A stretch of DNA of 64,000 bases from Microcella sp. (GCF_025808395.1 NZ_CP075524.1:496001-560000), one strand, 5' to 3'. Shown: positions 16,443 through 28,003, counted from the stretch's first letter. A program made the numbers and translations. The notes: generated from the sequence alone by a model not told the origin.

Positions 16443-17630
16443 TCAGCGTCGGGCGGGCGGCTCGGGCTCCGCGATCGATCCGACGATCAGGGCGCACTGC
16501 AGAATCAGCGCCTCGCGCGCCCCGGTCGCATCCCAGCCGATCACTTCGCTGATGCGCTTCAGCCGATATCGCACCGTGTTGGGATGCACGAAGAGCTCGC
16601 GAGCAGTCGCCTCGAGGCTGCGACCGTTGTCGAGGTAGGCCCACAGGGTGACGAGCAGTTCGGGGTTGTGCGCCTTGAGCGGCTTGTAGATGCGGTTGAT
16701 CAGGGTTCCGCGGGCGATCGGGTCGCCTGCGAGAGCCCGTTCGGGCAAGAGATCGTCTGCGAGTGTCGGTCGTGGGGCGTTCCGCCACGAGCGCGCGACC
16801 GCGAAGCCCGCGAGGGCTGCCTTGGCGCTCTTGCCGGCCTCGACCACGTCGGGAACCTCGGGCCCGAGCACGAGGTGGCCGGCGCCGAAGCTGGGCTCGA
16901 GCGCTTCGGCGATCTGCGCGAAGGTGTGCGCGTGCTCGAGCGGAGCATCCTGCTCTCCGCGAGGTGTCGCCCGGCCGATCACCACCACCAGGCGGCTGCC
17001 CTGCACGCCGATGAGCACGTCGGCGTCGACGTGCCGGGCCGTGCGGCGAATCTGGTCGACATCGACGATGCGCGGGGCGGTGCCGACGAGCACGCACACT
17101 TCGCCGTGACCGTTCCAGCCGAGCGCTGCGATGCGGCTCGGCAGCTCGTTGTCGTACTCTCCGCTGAGGATCGAGTCGACGACGAGAGCTTCGAGCCGGG
17201 CATCCCACAGCCCGCGTGCCTCAGCGGCGCGCGCATAGACGTCAGCCGCCGCGAAGGCGATCTCGCGACTGTAGAGCAGAATGCCGTGCCGCAGGTTCTC
17301 GTCGCGATCGCGCACGCGCTCTTCGACGACTTCGACGACGACACGGATGAGCTGCAGCGTCTGCTGCAGGCTGACCGAGCGCAAGAGCTCGCGCGGCGCT
17401 GCCCCGAACACGTCGGCGGCGATCCACGGCTGCGAGGTGGGGTCGTCGTACCAGCTGATGAACGAGGTGATGCCGGCCTGTGCGACGAGACCGACGGCAG
17501 ATCGCCTGCTGGGGGGCATCGTGCCGTACCAGGGCAGTGTGTCGTCGAGTCGCTTGAGCGTCGCCGTCGCCAATTCACCCGAGATGTTGCGCAACCACTG
17601 CAGTGTCTGCGCTTTGGTCAGCTCTGCCAC
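16443..17630 (-). CDS. fasR: PucR-type transcriptional regulator of the fab cluster (FasR-like)
   Basis: A 395-residue regulator. The C-terminus has the PucR helix-turn-helix SLEATARELFVHPNTVRYRLKR split across a conserved block (NGRSLEATARELF and VHPNTVRYRL), preceded by a GGDEF-like CdaR domain and an N-terminal helical region. In Streptomyces coelicolor the same gene order starts with FasR, an activator of fabD-fabH-acpP-fabF, so the same role is likely here. GTG 17630 is preceded by AAGGAG. The gap to fabD is 85 bases, where the fab promoter and FasR site would be expected. Confidence 0.88.
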   Translation of the reverse strand: MAELTKAQTLQWLRNISGELATATLKRLDDTLPWYGTMPPSRRSAVGLVAQAGITSFISWYDDPTSQPWIAADVFGAAPRELLRSVSLQQTLQLIRVVVEVVEERVRDRDENLRHGILLYSREIAFAAADVYARAAEARGLWDARLEALVVDSILSGEYDNELPSRIAALGWNGHGEVCVLVGTAPRIVDVDQIRRTARHVDADVLIGVQGSRLVVVIGRATPRGEQDAPLEHAHTFAQIAEALEPSFGAGHLVLGPEVPDVVEAGKSAKAALAGFAVARSWRNAPRPTLADDLLPERALAGDPIARGTLINRIYKPLKAHNPELLVTLWAYLDNGRSLEATARELFVHPNTVRYRLKRISEVIGWDATGAREALILQCALIVGSIAEPEPPARR

Positions 17631-17648
17631 CGTGCTCCTTCGGTGAAG

Positions 17649-17684
17649 CGAGGGGGCGAGGCCCTCACGGCCGCCGCCCCCTCG
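17649..17684 (-). terminator. Hairpin between aceE and fasR
   Basis: A perfect 10-bp inverted repeat (CGAGGGGGCG / CGCCCCCTCG) with a 16-base loop lies just after the aceE stop codon. It is a likely terminator for aceE, without a T run, and would separate it from fasR downstream on the same strand. Confidence 0.6.
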
Positions 17685-17691
17685 ACCGGTG

Positions 17692-20418
<2,727 letters not shown>

Positions 20419-20562
20419 CCTTGACCTCTTCCTGGTGGTAGACAGAGTGTGTCGGCACGAGCGCGGCGGCCGGGTTGCGGCGCGCGATCGTACGAGCGAT
20501 GTCGAGTCTAGTCACCCTGCCCCGTGCCTTCTGCGCGGGCCCGAGCGCACCGGAGGGCGCCC

Positions 20563-21033
20563 ATGGCCGCTGACGCACTGATCGCCCCTGGGCAGTCTGC
20601 GCCCGACTTCGAGCTGCGCGATCAGTTCGGTCAGTCTGTCGCCCTCCGCAGCTTTCGCGACGCCTCTGCCGTGGCGCTCGTGTTCTTTCCCCTAGCCTTC
20701 ACCGCCACCTGCACGAGCGAGTTGTGCGAGCTGCGCGACAACCTGGCGCTGTTCGACGGTGCGGGCGTGCGACTGCTCGGCATCTCGGTCGACTCGACGG
20801 CCACCCTGCGCGAGTTCGCCGACCGAGAGGGCTACACCTTTCCACTCTTGGCCGACTTCTGGCCGCACGGCGGCGTCGCACAGCGGTATGGCGCCTTTCT
20901 GCCCGACAAGGGGTTCGCGGCCCGCGCCACGGTGCTGGTCGACAACTCAGGACTCGTGCGCGCCTCGTTCTGTTCTCCACCCGGCGAGGCGCGAGAACTC
21001 GCGGCCTATCGTCAAGCGCTCGCGACGCTGTGA
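20563..21033 (+). CDS. Peroxiredoxin, AhpE-like
   Basis: A 156-residue thiol peroxidase. The peroxidatic cysteine lies in FFPLAFTATCTSELCELRDN, with the P-x3-T-x2-C pattern, and a second Cys follows four residues later. It matches the actinobacterial AhpE group that reduces peroxides using mycothiol or mycoredoxin. The open frame begins 13 codons upstream, but ATG 20563 has GGAGG seven bases ahead and the conserved APGQSAPDFEL begins soon after. The gene reads away from aceE. Confidence 0.9.
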   Translation: MAADALIAPGQSAPDFELRDQFGQSVALRSFRDASAVALVFFPLAFTATCTSELCELRDNLALFDGAGVRLLGISVDSTATLREFADREGYTFPLLADFWPHGGVAQRYGAFLPDKGFAARATVLVDNSGLVRASFCSPPGEARELAAYRQALATL

Positions 21034-21074
21034 GTCGATCGTCCTGAGTTGTCAACGGTACGCTGGGGTCGTTG

Positions 21075-21147
21075 GGGCTCTTAGCTCAGCTGGTAGAGCG
21101 CCTCGTTTACACCGAGGATGCCGGGGGTTCGAGTCCCTCAGGGCCCA
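21075..21147 (+). tRNA. tRNA-Val (TAC)
   Basis: A 73-base cloverleaf. The acceptor GGGCTCT pairs with AGGGCCC, the D arm is GCTC...GAGC, the anticodon stem CCTCG/CGAGG encloses TTTACAC (anticodon TAC), the T arm is GGGGG TTCGAGT CCCTC-like, and the discriminator is A with no encoded CCA. Confidence 0.95.
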
Positions 21148-21159
21148 CCCATCGAGCCG

Positions 21160-21462
21160 TCAGGCGAGGGGCGCTGCGAGAGTGGATTGCGCTGCCCGAA
21201 CGGCGTCGACCCAGGCGCTGAGGGCGGGCCATTCGTGCGCCTCGACCGTGACGGCGATCGCTGGTCCGCGGCCGCCGCCCTGCGTGCTGATGACGGCCTT
21301 GTATCGATGGTGCTGGTCGGGGCCAGAGACTTCGACGATGGCAAGGGCGAGGTGCAGGCGGTAGGTGTCGTAGGCGTTCGCTGTGAACATGGCGACCTGA
21401 TCACCGTCGAGCGACAGCACGGCCTGGCCGAGCACCACATCGTTTACTCGAACCCAGGCCAT
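21160..21462 (-). CDS. Hypothetical protein
   Basis: A 100-residue protein that I do not recognise. It begins MAWVRVNDVVLGQAVLSLDG and has a predicted beta-rich body and an amphipathic C-terminal helix (WPALSAWVDAVRAAQ). The start is taken at ATG 21462; the frame continues eight codons further up. It reads towards the tRNA-Val gene, with 12 bases between its stop and the tRNA end. Codon usage fits its neighbours. No signal peptide or membrane segment is visible. Confidence 0.6.
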   Translation of the reverse strand: MAWVRVNDVVLGQAVLSLDGDQVAMFTANAYDTYRLHLALAIVEVSGPDQHHRYKAVISTQGGGRGPAIAVTVEAHEWPALSAWVDAVRAAQSTLAAPLA

Positions 21463-21536
21463 GCGGTGAGCGTAGCAACGGTGCATTCCCTTCGACCAGG
21501 GCCGACCCTGTCAGTGCACCTGCTTACGGTGGCAGT

Positions 21537-22478
21537 GTGCCGCAGAGTGTCGAGCAGTGGTGGGCGCGCCGTCAGTGTGTGACGGGCGAGCAGACCCCGT
21601 ATGCGATCGGTCGCTATCGCGATGCGTGGGCTCCGTTCACCGTTCTCGTCGAGCAGTTCCGCCCGGAGCGCAACGGCGAGCTCGTGCTGTCGCAGATTCC
21701 GCCGGCGGCCGATGTCTACCTCGTCTGGGTGTGCTCGATCGGCCATGAGTTCGTTGCCACGCCGACTGAGCAGCGCTCTCGGCCGGGCCGCTCGCGCTCG
21801 TCTCGCTCGTGGTGCCCCGTCTGCGCCGAGCCTTCAGCCCTGCGGCCCGCGCGCCGCTGGCCGCCAGCCCCTGTCGTCGACAATTCAGGACAACGTGCAT
21901 CCGTATCGCGTTCATCTCGCGTCCCAGCGCGCGTGGCCGGCACCGCACGGGATGTTCGTCCTGAGTTGTTGACACCGCAGGCGGCGCGGCGTGCGGCCCT
22001 GCAGGGTGCGCGGCCCGCGGCAGAGGTGCGCCCGGGTGAGGCGTTCGTGAGCGCGGCGGCCTCGCACGCGACCTCGGCCATGCAGGGCGAGTTGCGGCGG
22101 CTGCTCGAGAAGCGGCTCGATCTCGAGTTCGCGTTCACCGCCGTGCGCGTGCGCACCCCGTTCTTCGGCAAGCTCGAGGTGTGGCCCGACGTGATCGTCG
22201 CCGAGCTGGCAGTCGCGATCGAGCTCGACACCGTCGGGCGCAACGGCGACGAGCACGTCGGGCGGCGCGAGCGCTCTGACCGCCGCAAAGACCAGCTGCT
22301 GCGCGAGGTCGGGTGGCATGTCATCAGGCTGCGGTGCCGCCCGCTGCGCGCTCTCGGCCCCGACGATCTGGTGGTCGCGGGAGTATCGGCGTCAGCGGTC
22401 GACGCGCTCATCGAGCGCATCGGCGAGGTGCGTGGCGCGCTGCTCGTCGAGGCATACTGTCGCAGTGCCGGCGCGTAG
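21537..22478 (+). CDS. Zinc-finger protein with a restriction-endonuclease-like C-terminal domain
   Basis: A 313-residue protein. The N-terminal ~100 residues form a treble-clef-like zinc site: C66 and H70 in VWVCSIGHEF, then C93 and C96 in WCPVC, as in the probable zinc-ribbon domain PF14311. A low-complexity Arg/Ala linker follows. Residues ~165-300 look like a PD-(D/E)xK nuclease: WPDVIVAELAVAIELD, then a Lys helix and GWHVIRLRCRPL, the DUF559/Vsr-style core. PF14311 domains often accompany nucleases. Its role (defence, repair or other) is not known. GTG 21537 is the start. Confidence 0.65.
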   Translation: MPQSVEQWWARRQCVTGEQTPYAIGRYRDAWAPFTVLVEQFRPERNGELVLSQIPPAADVYLVWVCSIGHEFVATPTEQRSRPGRSRSSRSWCPVCAEPSALRPARRWPPAPVVDNSGQRASVSRSSRVPARVAGTARDVRPELLTPQAARRAALQGARPAAEVRPGEAFVSAAASHATSAMQGELRRLLEKRLDLEFAFTAVRVRTPFFGKLEVWPDVIVAELAVAIELDTVGRNGDEHVGRRERSDRRKDQLLREVGWHVIRLRCRPLRALGPDDLVVAGVSASAVDALIERIGEVRGALLVEAYCRSAGA

Positions 22479-22494
22479 CCCGGCGTGCGCCAGA

Positions 22495-23394
22495 ATGAAC
22501 AGCGTGTCGTCTGCCGTCTGGGCCCTCGTTGCCGCGTGTGTGCTGTGGGGCACGACCGGCACCGCCGCCACGTTCTTCTCGAGCGACGTCAGCCCGCTCG
22601 CGATCGGCGCGAGCACCATGGCGCTGGGCGGCGCTCTGCTATTCGCCACCAATCGCGGGCCATCGTGGGCGGTCATCCGCGACCGCTCGGCTCGTGCGTG
22701 GCTGCTCGCCGCCGCCGCGGGCATGGTCGCCTACCCGTTGGCCTTCTACGCGTCGATGAATCTCGCCGGCGTCGCGATCGGCAACGTCGTGTCGCTCGGC
22801 TCTGGCCCCCTCTTCGCGGCGGTGATCGAGTGGGTGGTGCACCGAGACCGGTTGACCTGGCGCTGGATGCTGAGCGCGAGCACCGCCATCGCCGGTGTCG
22901 CCCTGCTCGTCGCCGGCGGGCACGGCTCCGGCTCGCCCGTCGACCCGTCGGGCATTCCGCTCGGCGTCGCCCTCGGGCTCGTCGCGGGGGCGGGCTATGC
23001 GCTCTTCACCTTCGCCTCGGGAACGGTGATCAGGCGGGGCCACACGGGTCGCGCGACCATGGGTGCGGCGTTCGGCATCGCCGCGCTGCCGCTCGCCGTC
23101 GTGCTGCTCGTCACGGGTGCTCCGCTGCTTGGCAGCGCGCAGAACGTCGGCATCGCCGTCTATCTCGCGGTCGGGCCGATGTTCGTCGCCTACCTGTTCT
23201 TCGGCTGGGGCATCAGGGCGTTGCGCTCGAGCACCGTCACGGTGATCACGCTGCTCGAGCCCTTCGTGGCCACGCTGCTCGCGGTGGCTGTGGTCGGCGA
23301 GCGGCTCGAGCCGCTCGGCTGGGTGGGGCTCGCGCTCATCATTCTCGGAGTTGCCGTGCTTTCCTCGGCTCGGCAACCGCGTCAGGTGCCGTGA
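22495..23394 (+). CDS. EamA/DMT family permease
   Basis: A 299-residue transporter with ten hydrophobic helices in two EamA repeats, beginning VWALVAACVLWGTTGTAATFF and with the second repeat ending TVITLLEPFVATLLAVAVVGE. It belongs to the RhaT/EamA group of metabolite exporters; the substrate cannot be told. ATG 22495 is chosen as start because the first helix begins right after it; the frame itself is open about 60 codons upstream within the preceding gene. Confidence 0.87.
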   Translation: MNSVSSAVWALVAACVLWGTTGTAATFFSSDVSPLAIGASTMALGGALLFATNRGPSWAVIRDRSARAWLLAAAAGMVAYPLAFYASMNLAGVAIGNVVSLGSGPLFAAVIEWVVHRDRLTWRWMLSASTAIAGVALLVAGGHGSGSPVDPSGIPLGVALGLVAGAGYALFTFASGTVIRRGHTGRATMGAAFGIAALPLAVVLLVTGAPLLGSAQNVGIAVYLAVGPMFVAYLFFGWGIRALRSSTVTVITLLEPFVATLLAVAVVGERLEPLGWVGLALIILGVAVLSSARQPRQVP

Positions 23395-23412
23395 CCGCCC
23401 TATCATCGGGGC

Positions 23413-25968
23413 ATGGTCGAGGATGAGCTGCCGGTGAACGATGAGGGGCAGGGCGTGCCGCCCGAGGGTCCGCGCCGGTCGACCTTCACGCCGCCGCCTG
23501 CCGGGGTCAGCTACGACCCGGCGTCGACCGACGACGACGCCCTCGCGGGCGCGCTGTCGCAGCAGTTTCAGCGCTGGGCGCCTCCGACCGCGCCGACCGC
23601 CGCGCCTGAGCCGAGCGCCGCACCTGTGCCGAGTCCTCAGACTGAGCCGAGCGCCACACCTGAGCCGAGCCCTCAGCCTGAGCCCAGCGCCACACCTGTG
23701 CCGAGCCCCGTCGCCGAGTCGAGCAGTGAGTCTGTGTCGAGCCCCGCAGCCGACTCGAGCATCCCGCCGCCGCCTCAGCGGCAGTCGCTCACCGACGAAG
23801 AGCTGCTGGCTGCCGCCGACCTCGACGACCCTTCGCATGACACGGGCGCGCTGCTCGATCTCGTCGAGCGCGAGCTGCAGTTGCGGCAGCGGGAGGCCGA
23901 ACGTCTCGCCGCGTGGGAGCAGACGGTGCGAGAGCAGGTCGGCCCCGACGCCGAGCAGCTGGTCTCAGAGGTGCGGTCGACCTTCACGGGCGTCGTGCCG
24001 ATCGTCGCTCCCGTCGCCCCTGCGCCTCCGACCGTGGGTGCCCCGCCGCCCGAGCCTCCGCCGCCACCGATCGTGAGCGCTCCGAGCGGTCCAGAGCTCG
24101 ATCTGGCACTCGCCGACGCGCCGCCGCCCTTCGGGGCCGCGGTGACCGCGGTTCCGCCGCCTCCGGGCTCGGTGCCCGCCCCGCCCGAGCTCGTTGAGCC
24201 GTCGATCCCTGACACGGGGTCGGTCGCGATCAGCGCCCCCACTGCGTTCGAGGCTCTGCTCGCAGCGGCCGATGCGCCGACCGGCGAGAACGACACCTCC
24301 AGCGCAGCAGCCGAGAGCCTCGAGCCGGCCGGTGACGTTCAGGGCGAGCCGTGGAGCCTCGGCGACACGGTCATCGAGCCCGTGCCGAGCGATGAGCCGA
24401 CCGCCGTCGTCGACGAGCCGGCAGACCTCGATGCCGTCGAGGCCGAGCCGCTCGAGCCCGCTCGAGCACCGCGCGTCGAGCAGAGCGCTCTCGAGCCGAC
24501 TCCGGCCGAAATGCGCACGGGTCGGTCGATCAGGCTCTTCTGGCTGTGGTTCGCGGTGAACGCCTCGGTGGTGAGCGTGGCGCTCGGCGCCGTGCTGCTC
24601 GGCATGGGCATGAGTCTGCGCCAGTCGATTCTGTCGGCGCTCATCGGCGTGGCCGTGTCGTTCTTGCCGCTCGGTCTCGGCACCCTCGCGAGCAAGTGGA
24701 GCGGCCAGCCGACGATGGTGGTCTCTCGAGCCACGTTCGGCACGGCGGGCAACGCGATTCCGGTACTGCTGGCGTTCGTCACCCGACTCGTCTGGGCGGG
24801 CGCCCTGCTCTGGCTGCTCGGCACCGGCGTGGCCGAGGTGCTCGTCGGCAGCGGTGTCGTCGACGGCGTGCCGATCTTCATGCTCGCGCTCATCGTCTCC
24901 GCCACCGGGCTCGTCATCGCCGCCGTGCTCGCCGGCATCGGGTTCCGCGCGATCGCGGCGCTCGGCGCGGTCGTGACCGCGCTGGGGGTCGTGCTCGTCG
25001 GTGGGCTCATCGCCCTCACGGTGCCCTATGTCGACCTGGGCGCGGCGCTGTCGCTCGCGGATGGCCCCTGGGTGCTCATGGCGAGCGGCGCCGTTCTCGT
25101 CTTCAGCGTGGTGGGCCTGGCGTGGGCGAACAGCAGCGGAGACATCGCGCGCTACCAGGCGAAGGCAACCTACGGCTCGTCTGCTGTGCTGTGGTCGGCG
25201 TTCGGGGCGACGATTCCCGCCTTCGCGCTCATCAGCTGGGGTGCGCTGCTCGCAGCCTCGAACCCGTTCGTGGCTGAGGGGCTCGTGTCGAACCCGGTCG
25301 ACATCATCGCGCGCATGCTGCCGGTCTGGTACCCCGTGCCGCTCGTGCTCGCTGTCGGCCTGGGGCTGATTGCGGCCGCGACGCTCGCCCTCTACTCGGG
25401 AGGGTTCGCGCTGCTCGCGCTGGGCATCCGCAGTTCGCGCCCGGTCAGTGTGCTCATCGTCGTGATCGTGACCGGCGCCGTCACGGCGGGCCTCGCACTG
25501 CTCGTGGTCGACATGACCATGCTCTTCCGCGATGTGGTGACGACGCTCGCGGTTCCTGTCGCCGCATGGGCGGGCATCTTCGGCGCCGAGACGATGATTC
25601 GCACGCGTCGAGTGCATTCGCCGTCTCTCTTGACCGCCGGTGGGGTCTACCCCCGCGTGCGCTGGGTGAACACCGTCATGCTGCTCGTCATCACGGCCGT
25701 CGGGTGGGGCTTCACCACGGCGGTGATCGCCGGGCTGCAGTGGCAGGGATACCTGTGGGGCGTGCTCGGCATTCCTCTCGACAGCGCGCTCGGCGCCTCT
25801 GACCTGGGTGTCGGCGTCGCGCTCGCACTCGGTCTGCTGACGCCGCTCGTGGCGGGCATTCCCGCTCTGCGAGCGCTGCAGACCGCCGAGCGGGCGGCAG
25901 CCGAGGCAGACACGCCTGCCGCGCTCAGCGACGACCTCATGACGACTGCGACCCCGAGCACCCCATGA
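23413..25968 (+). CDS. NCS1-type permease (cytosine/purine permease-like) with a long disordered N-terminus
   Basis: An 851-residue protein. Residues 1-375 are hydrophilic and Pro/Ala/Glu-rich, with a short coiled-coil-like stretch (LVERELQLRQREAERLAAWE). Residues ~378-835 form about twelve membrane helices with NCS1 features: GQPTMVVSRATFGTAGNAIP and WANSSGDIARYQAKATYGSS. NCS1 permeases take up nucleobases or related compounds, normally at about 450-500 residues. The N-terminal extension is therefore almost as long as the transporter and is unexplained. The stop overlaps the next gene's start (ATGA). Confidence 0.8.
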   Translation: MVEDELPVNDEGQGVPPEGPRRSTFTPPPAGVSYDPASTDDDALAGALSQQFQRWAPPTAPTAAPEPSAAPVPSPQTEPSATPEPSPQPEPSATPVPSPVAESSSESVSSPAADSSIPPPPQRQSLTDEELLAAADLDDPSHDTGALLDLVERELQLRQREAERLAAWEQTVREQVGPDAEQLVSEVRSTFTGVVPIVAPVAPAPPTVGAPPPEPPPPPIVSAPSGPELDLALADAPPPFGAAVTAVPPPPGSVPAPPELVEPSIPDTGSVAISAPTAFEALLAAADAPTGENDTSSAAAESLEPAGDVQGEPWSLGDTVIEPVPSDEPTAVVDEPADLDAVEAEPLEPARAPRVEQSALEPTPAEMRTGRSIRLFWLWFAVNASVVSVALGAVLLGMGMSLRQSILSALIGVAVSFLPLGLGTLASKWSGQPTMVVSRATFGTAGNAIPVLLAFVTRLVWAGALLWLLGTGVAEVLVGSGVVDGVPIFMLALIVSATGLVIAAVLAGIGFRAIAALGAVVTALGVVLVGGLIALTVPYVDLGAALSLADGPWVLMASGAVLVFSVVGLAWANSSGDIARYQAKATYGSSAVLWSAFGATIPAFALISWGALLAASNPFVAEGLVSNPVDIIARMLPVWYPVPLVLAVGLGLIAAATLALYSGGFALLALGIRSSRPVSVLIVVIVTGAVTAGLALLVVDMTMLFRDVVTTLAVPVAAWAGIFGAETMIRTRRVHSPSLLTAGGVYPRVRWVNTVMLLVITAVGWGFTTAVIAGLQWQGYLWGVLGIPLDSALGASDLGVGVALALGLLTPLVAGIPALRALQTAERAAAEADTPAALSDDLMTTATPSTP
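23608..23715 (+). repeat. Three tandem 36-bp repeats in the permease N-terminus
   Basis: Three in-frame 36-base units encode EPSA(A/T)P(V/E)PSP plus two variable residues. They lie in the disordered N-terminal region of the NCS1-type permease and can expand or contract without a frame change. Confidence 0.8.
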
Positions 25969-26777
25969 CCACGGTCGCCGACGTGTCGGCCGCCGCAGAG
26001 CGGCTCTGGCCCCTCTCGGGCGCTGAAGACTGGGATGCCCCCGGGCTGCTGAGCGGAGATCCGGCAGCAACGGTCTCGCGCATCGTGCTCGCCGTCGACG
26101 CCGTGGCAGACACGGTCGACGAAGCCGTCGAGCTGGGCGCCGACCTGCTGCTCGTGCACCACCCTCTGCTCATGCGCGGCGTCACGACCGTGGCTGAGTC
26201 GACCGCGAAGGGCGCACTGCTCTCGCGGCTCATTCGTGGCGGCTGCGCCCTGTACAGCGCGCACACGAACGCCGACATCGTCGCGAGCGGAACCAGCGCC
26301 CGCCTCGCCGAGCTGCTGCAGCTGACGTATGCTCTTCCGATCGTCGAGACCGCGCCAGGGCTCGGTCTGGGCAGGGTCGGGGCCCTTGCTGAGCCGACGA
26401 CGCTCGGTGCTCTCGCGCGGCAGCTCGCGGGCATCCTGCCCCCGACGGCGACGGGTGTTCGCGTGGCGGGGCAGTTCGACCGACCGGTGTCGCGCGTGGC
26501 GTTGTGCGGGGGAGCCGGCGATTCACTGCTCGGCGAGCCCGCGGTGCGATCGGCCGATGTGTACATCACCTCTGACCTTCGCCACCACCCGGCGAGCGAA
26601 TCGGTCGAGACGGCTCGCGTTGCCGCAGGCCCGGCGCTCATCGACGTGTCGCACTGGGCGAGCGAATGGCTGTGGCTCGAGACAGCCGCCGCCGAGCTGC
26701 GCGGCGAGCTGCCCGGCGTCGACGTCATCGTGAGCGAGCTGCGCACCGACCCGTGGGACTTCGTGGTCGTACAGTAG
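25965..26777 (+). CDS. Nif3-like dinuclear metal centre protein
   Basis: A 270-residue member of the NIF3/DUF34 family. Metal-ligand motifs are visible in DLLLVHHPLLMRG, CALYSAHTNAD, and near the C-terminus in DVYITSDLRHHPASE and DVSHWASEW. Members form hexameric rings with two metals; one proposed activity is GTP cyclohydrolase-like, but the role in actinobacteria is not settled. It is first in the conserved actinobacterial set Nif3 / coiled-coil protein / RNase H. Confidence 0.92.
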   Translation: MTTVADVSAAAERLWPLSGAEDWDAPGLLSGDPAATVSRIVLAVDAVADTVDEAVELGADLLLVHHPLLMRGVTTVAESTAKGALLSRLIRGGCALYSAHTNADIVASGTSARLAELLQLTYALPIVETAPGLGLGRVGALAEPTTLGALARQLAGILPPTATGVRVAGQFDRPVSRVALCGGAGDSLLGEPAVRSADVYITSDLRHHPASESVETARVAAGPALIDVSHWASEWLWLETAAAELRGELPGVDVIVSELRTDPWDFVVVQ

Positions 26778-26819
26778 GGCGAGACCGATCGACGATCACG
26801 ACCACGAAATGAGCTTCGC

Positions 26820-27560
26820 ATGGCCTTGACCGCCAGCCCCGCAGACCAGCGTCTCTTGCTCGATGTGCAAGCGCTCGACACGACGCTGCAGCAGCTCGCG
26901 CACCGCGAACGCTCACTGCCCGAGAAGGCGGCGCTCGACGCGTTGACCGCCGAAGCCGACGTCATTCGCGACTTCATGGTGCAGCGTCGGGGCGAGCTCG
27001 AAGACGCCCGCATCGAGCTCGGCAGAGTCGAGGGCGACGTGCAGCTGGTCGAGACCCGCATCGCTCGAGACGATCAGCGGCTGCAGGCCAGCTCTTCGGT
27101 GAAAGACATTCAAGGGCTCGAGCACGAGCTCGCCACGCTGCGCACCAGGCTGGGCGATCTCGAAGAGATCGAGCTGGTCGTCATGGAGAAGGTCGAGACG
27201 CTCGAGAGCGAGCTCGTGTCGGCCACCGAGGCTCACGAAGCGCACGTGCAGAAGGTCGCAGAGGCCAGGGCCGCCCTCGAGTCGGCGATCGCGAGCCTCG
27301 CCGTCGAGCGTGCTGACGCGCAGCAGCGTCGAGACGCGATCGTCGCCGGTCTGCCCGCAGACCTCATGGCGCTCTACGAGAAGCAGCGCGAGCGCTACGG
27401 CACGGGAGCCTCGCACTTGCGCGCGCGCATCTCGAGCGCGAGCGGCGTCGAGCTGACGGGCAGCGACCTCGCCGCGGTGCGAGCGGCAGCGCCCGATGCG
27501 GTACTGCTGTGCCCCGACTCGAACGCGATTCTCGTGCGCACCGACGAGAGCGGCCTGTGA
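26820..27560 (+). CDS. Coiled-coil protein of the CdsZ/DUF164 family with a degenerate zinc ribbon
   Basis: A 246-residue protein. Residues ~10-190 are a long antiparallel coiled coil (for example LQASSSVKDIQGLEHELATL). Family members end with a C4 zinc ribbon, CxxC...CPxC. Here that region reads LRARISSASGVELTGSD and then LLCPDSNAILV, so only one cysteine of four remains and no zinc site can form. Synteny with Nif3 and RNase H supports the family call. The GTGA overlap links it to the RNase H gene. Confidence 0.88.
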   Translation: MALTASPADQRLLLDVQALDTTLQQLAHRERSLPEKAALDALTAEADVIRDFMVQRRGELEDARIELGRVEGDVQLVETRIARDDQRLQASSSVKDIQGLEHELATLRTRLGDLEEIELVVMEKVETLESELVSATEAHEAHVQKVAEARAALESAIASLAVERADAQQRRDAIVAGLPADLMALYEKQRERYGTGASHLRARISSASGVELTGSDLAAVRAAAPDAVLLCPDSNAILVRTDESGL

Positions 27561-27979
27561 CTCGCGAGCTGCTCATCGAGGCCGACGGCGGGTCGCGGGG
27601 CAACCCTGGCCCGGCCGCCGGAGGGGCCGTCGTCATCGACCCGGCGAGCGGTGAGGTGATCGCCGAGGTGGGAGTCTGGGTCGGCACCGCCACGAACAAC
27701 GTCGCCGAGTACAGCGGCATGCTCGCCGGTGTGCGCCGCGCGCTCGAGCTCGACCCCGATGCCGAGCTCACGATCCGCATGGATTCGAAGCTCGTCGTCG
27801 AGCAGATGATGGGTCGCTGGAAGATCAAGCACCCGGCCATGGCAGAGCTCGCCGCCGAGGCGCGCGCCCTGCTCTCGGGCACTCCCGTGCGCTTCGAGTG
27901 GGTGCCGCGCCTCGAGAACGCGCGCGCCGACGCGTGCGCCAATCAGGCGATGGATGCTCGCGCCTCGTTCTCGCGCTGA
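27557..27979 (+). CDS. RNase H type I family protein
   Basis: A 140-residue RNase H fold protein that would cut the RNA strand of RNA-DNA hybrids. Catalytic acids are visible in EADGGSRGNPG, NNVAEYSGML, RMDSKLVVEQM and in the final ENARADACANQAM segment. In mycobacteria the corresponding gene is fused to an acid phosphatase domain (Rv2228c type). Here only the nuclease domain is present. GTG 27557 overlaps the upstream stop by four bases. Confidence 0.92.
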   Translation: MTRELLIEADGGSRGNPGPAAGGAVVIDPASGEVIAEVGVWVGTATNNVAEYSGMLAGVRRALELDPDAELTIRMDSKLVVEQMMGRWKIKHPAMAELAAEARALLSGTPVRFEWVPRLENARADACANQAMDARASFSR

Positions 27980-28003
27980 GCACACTGTGCGTACCGCGCC
28001 TCA

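Noticed and set aside
23965..26070. 701-codon frame opposite the permease and Nif3 genes
   Set aside because: Arg/His/Asp-rich shadow without motifs, spanning two real genes.
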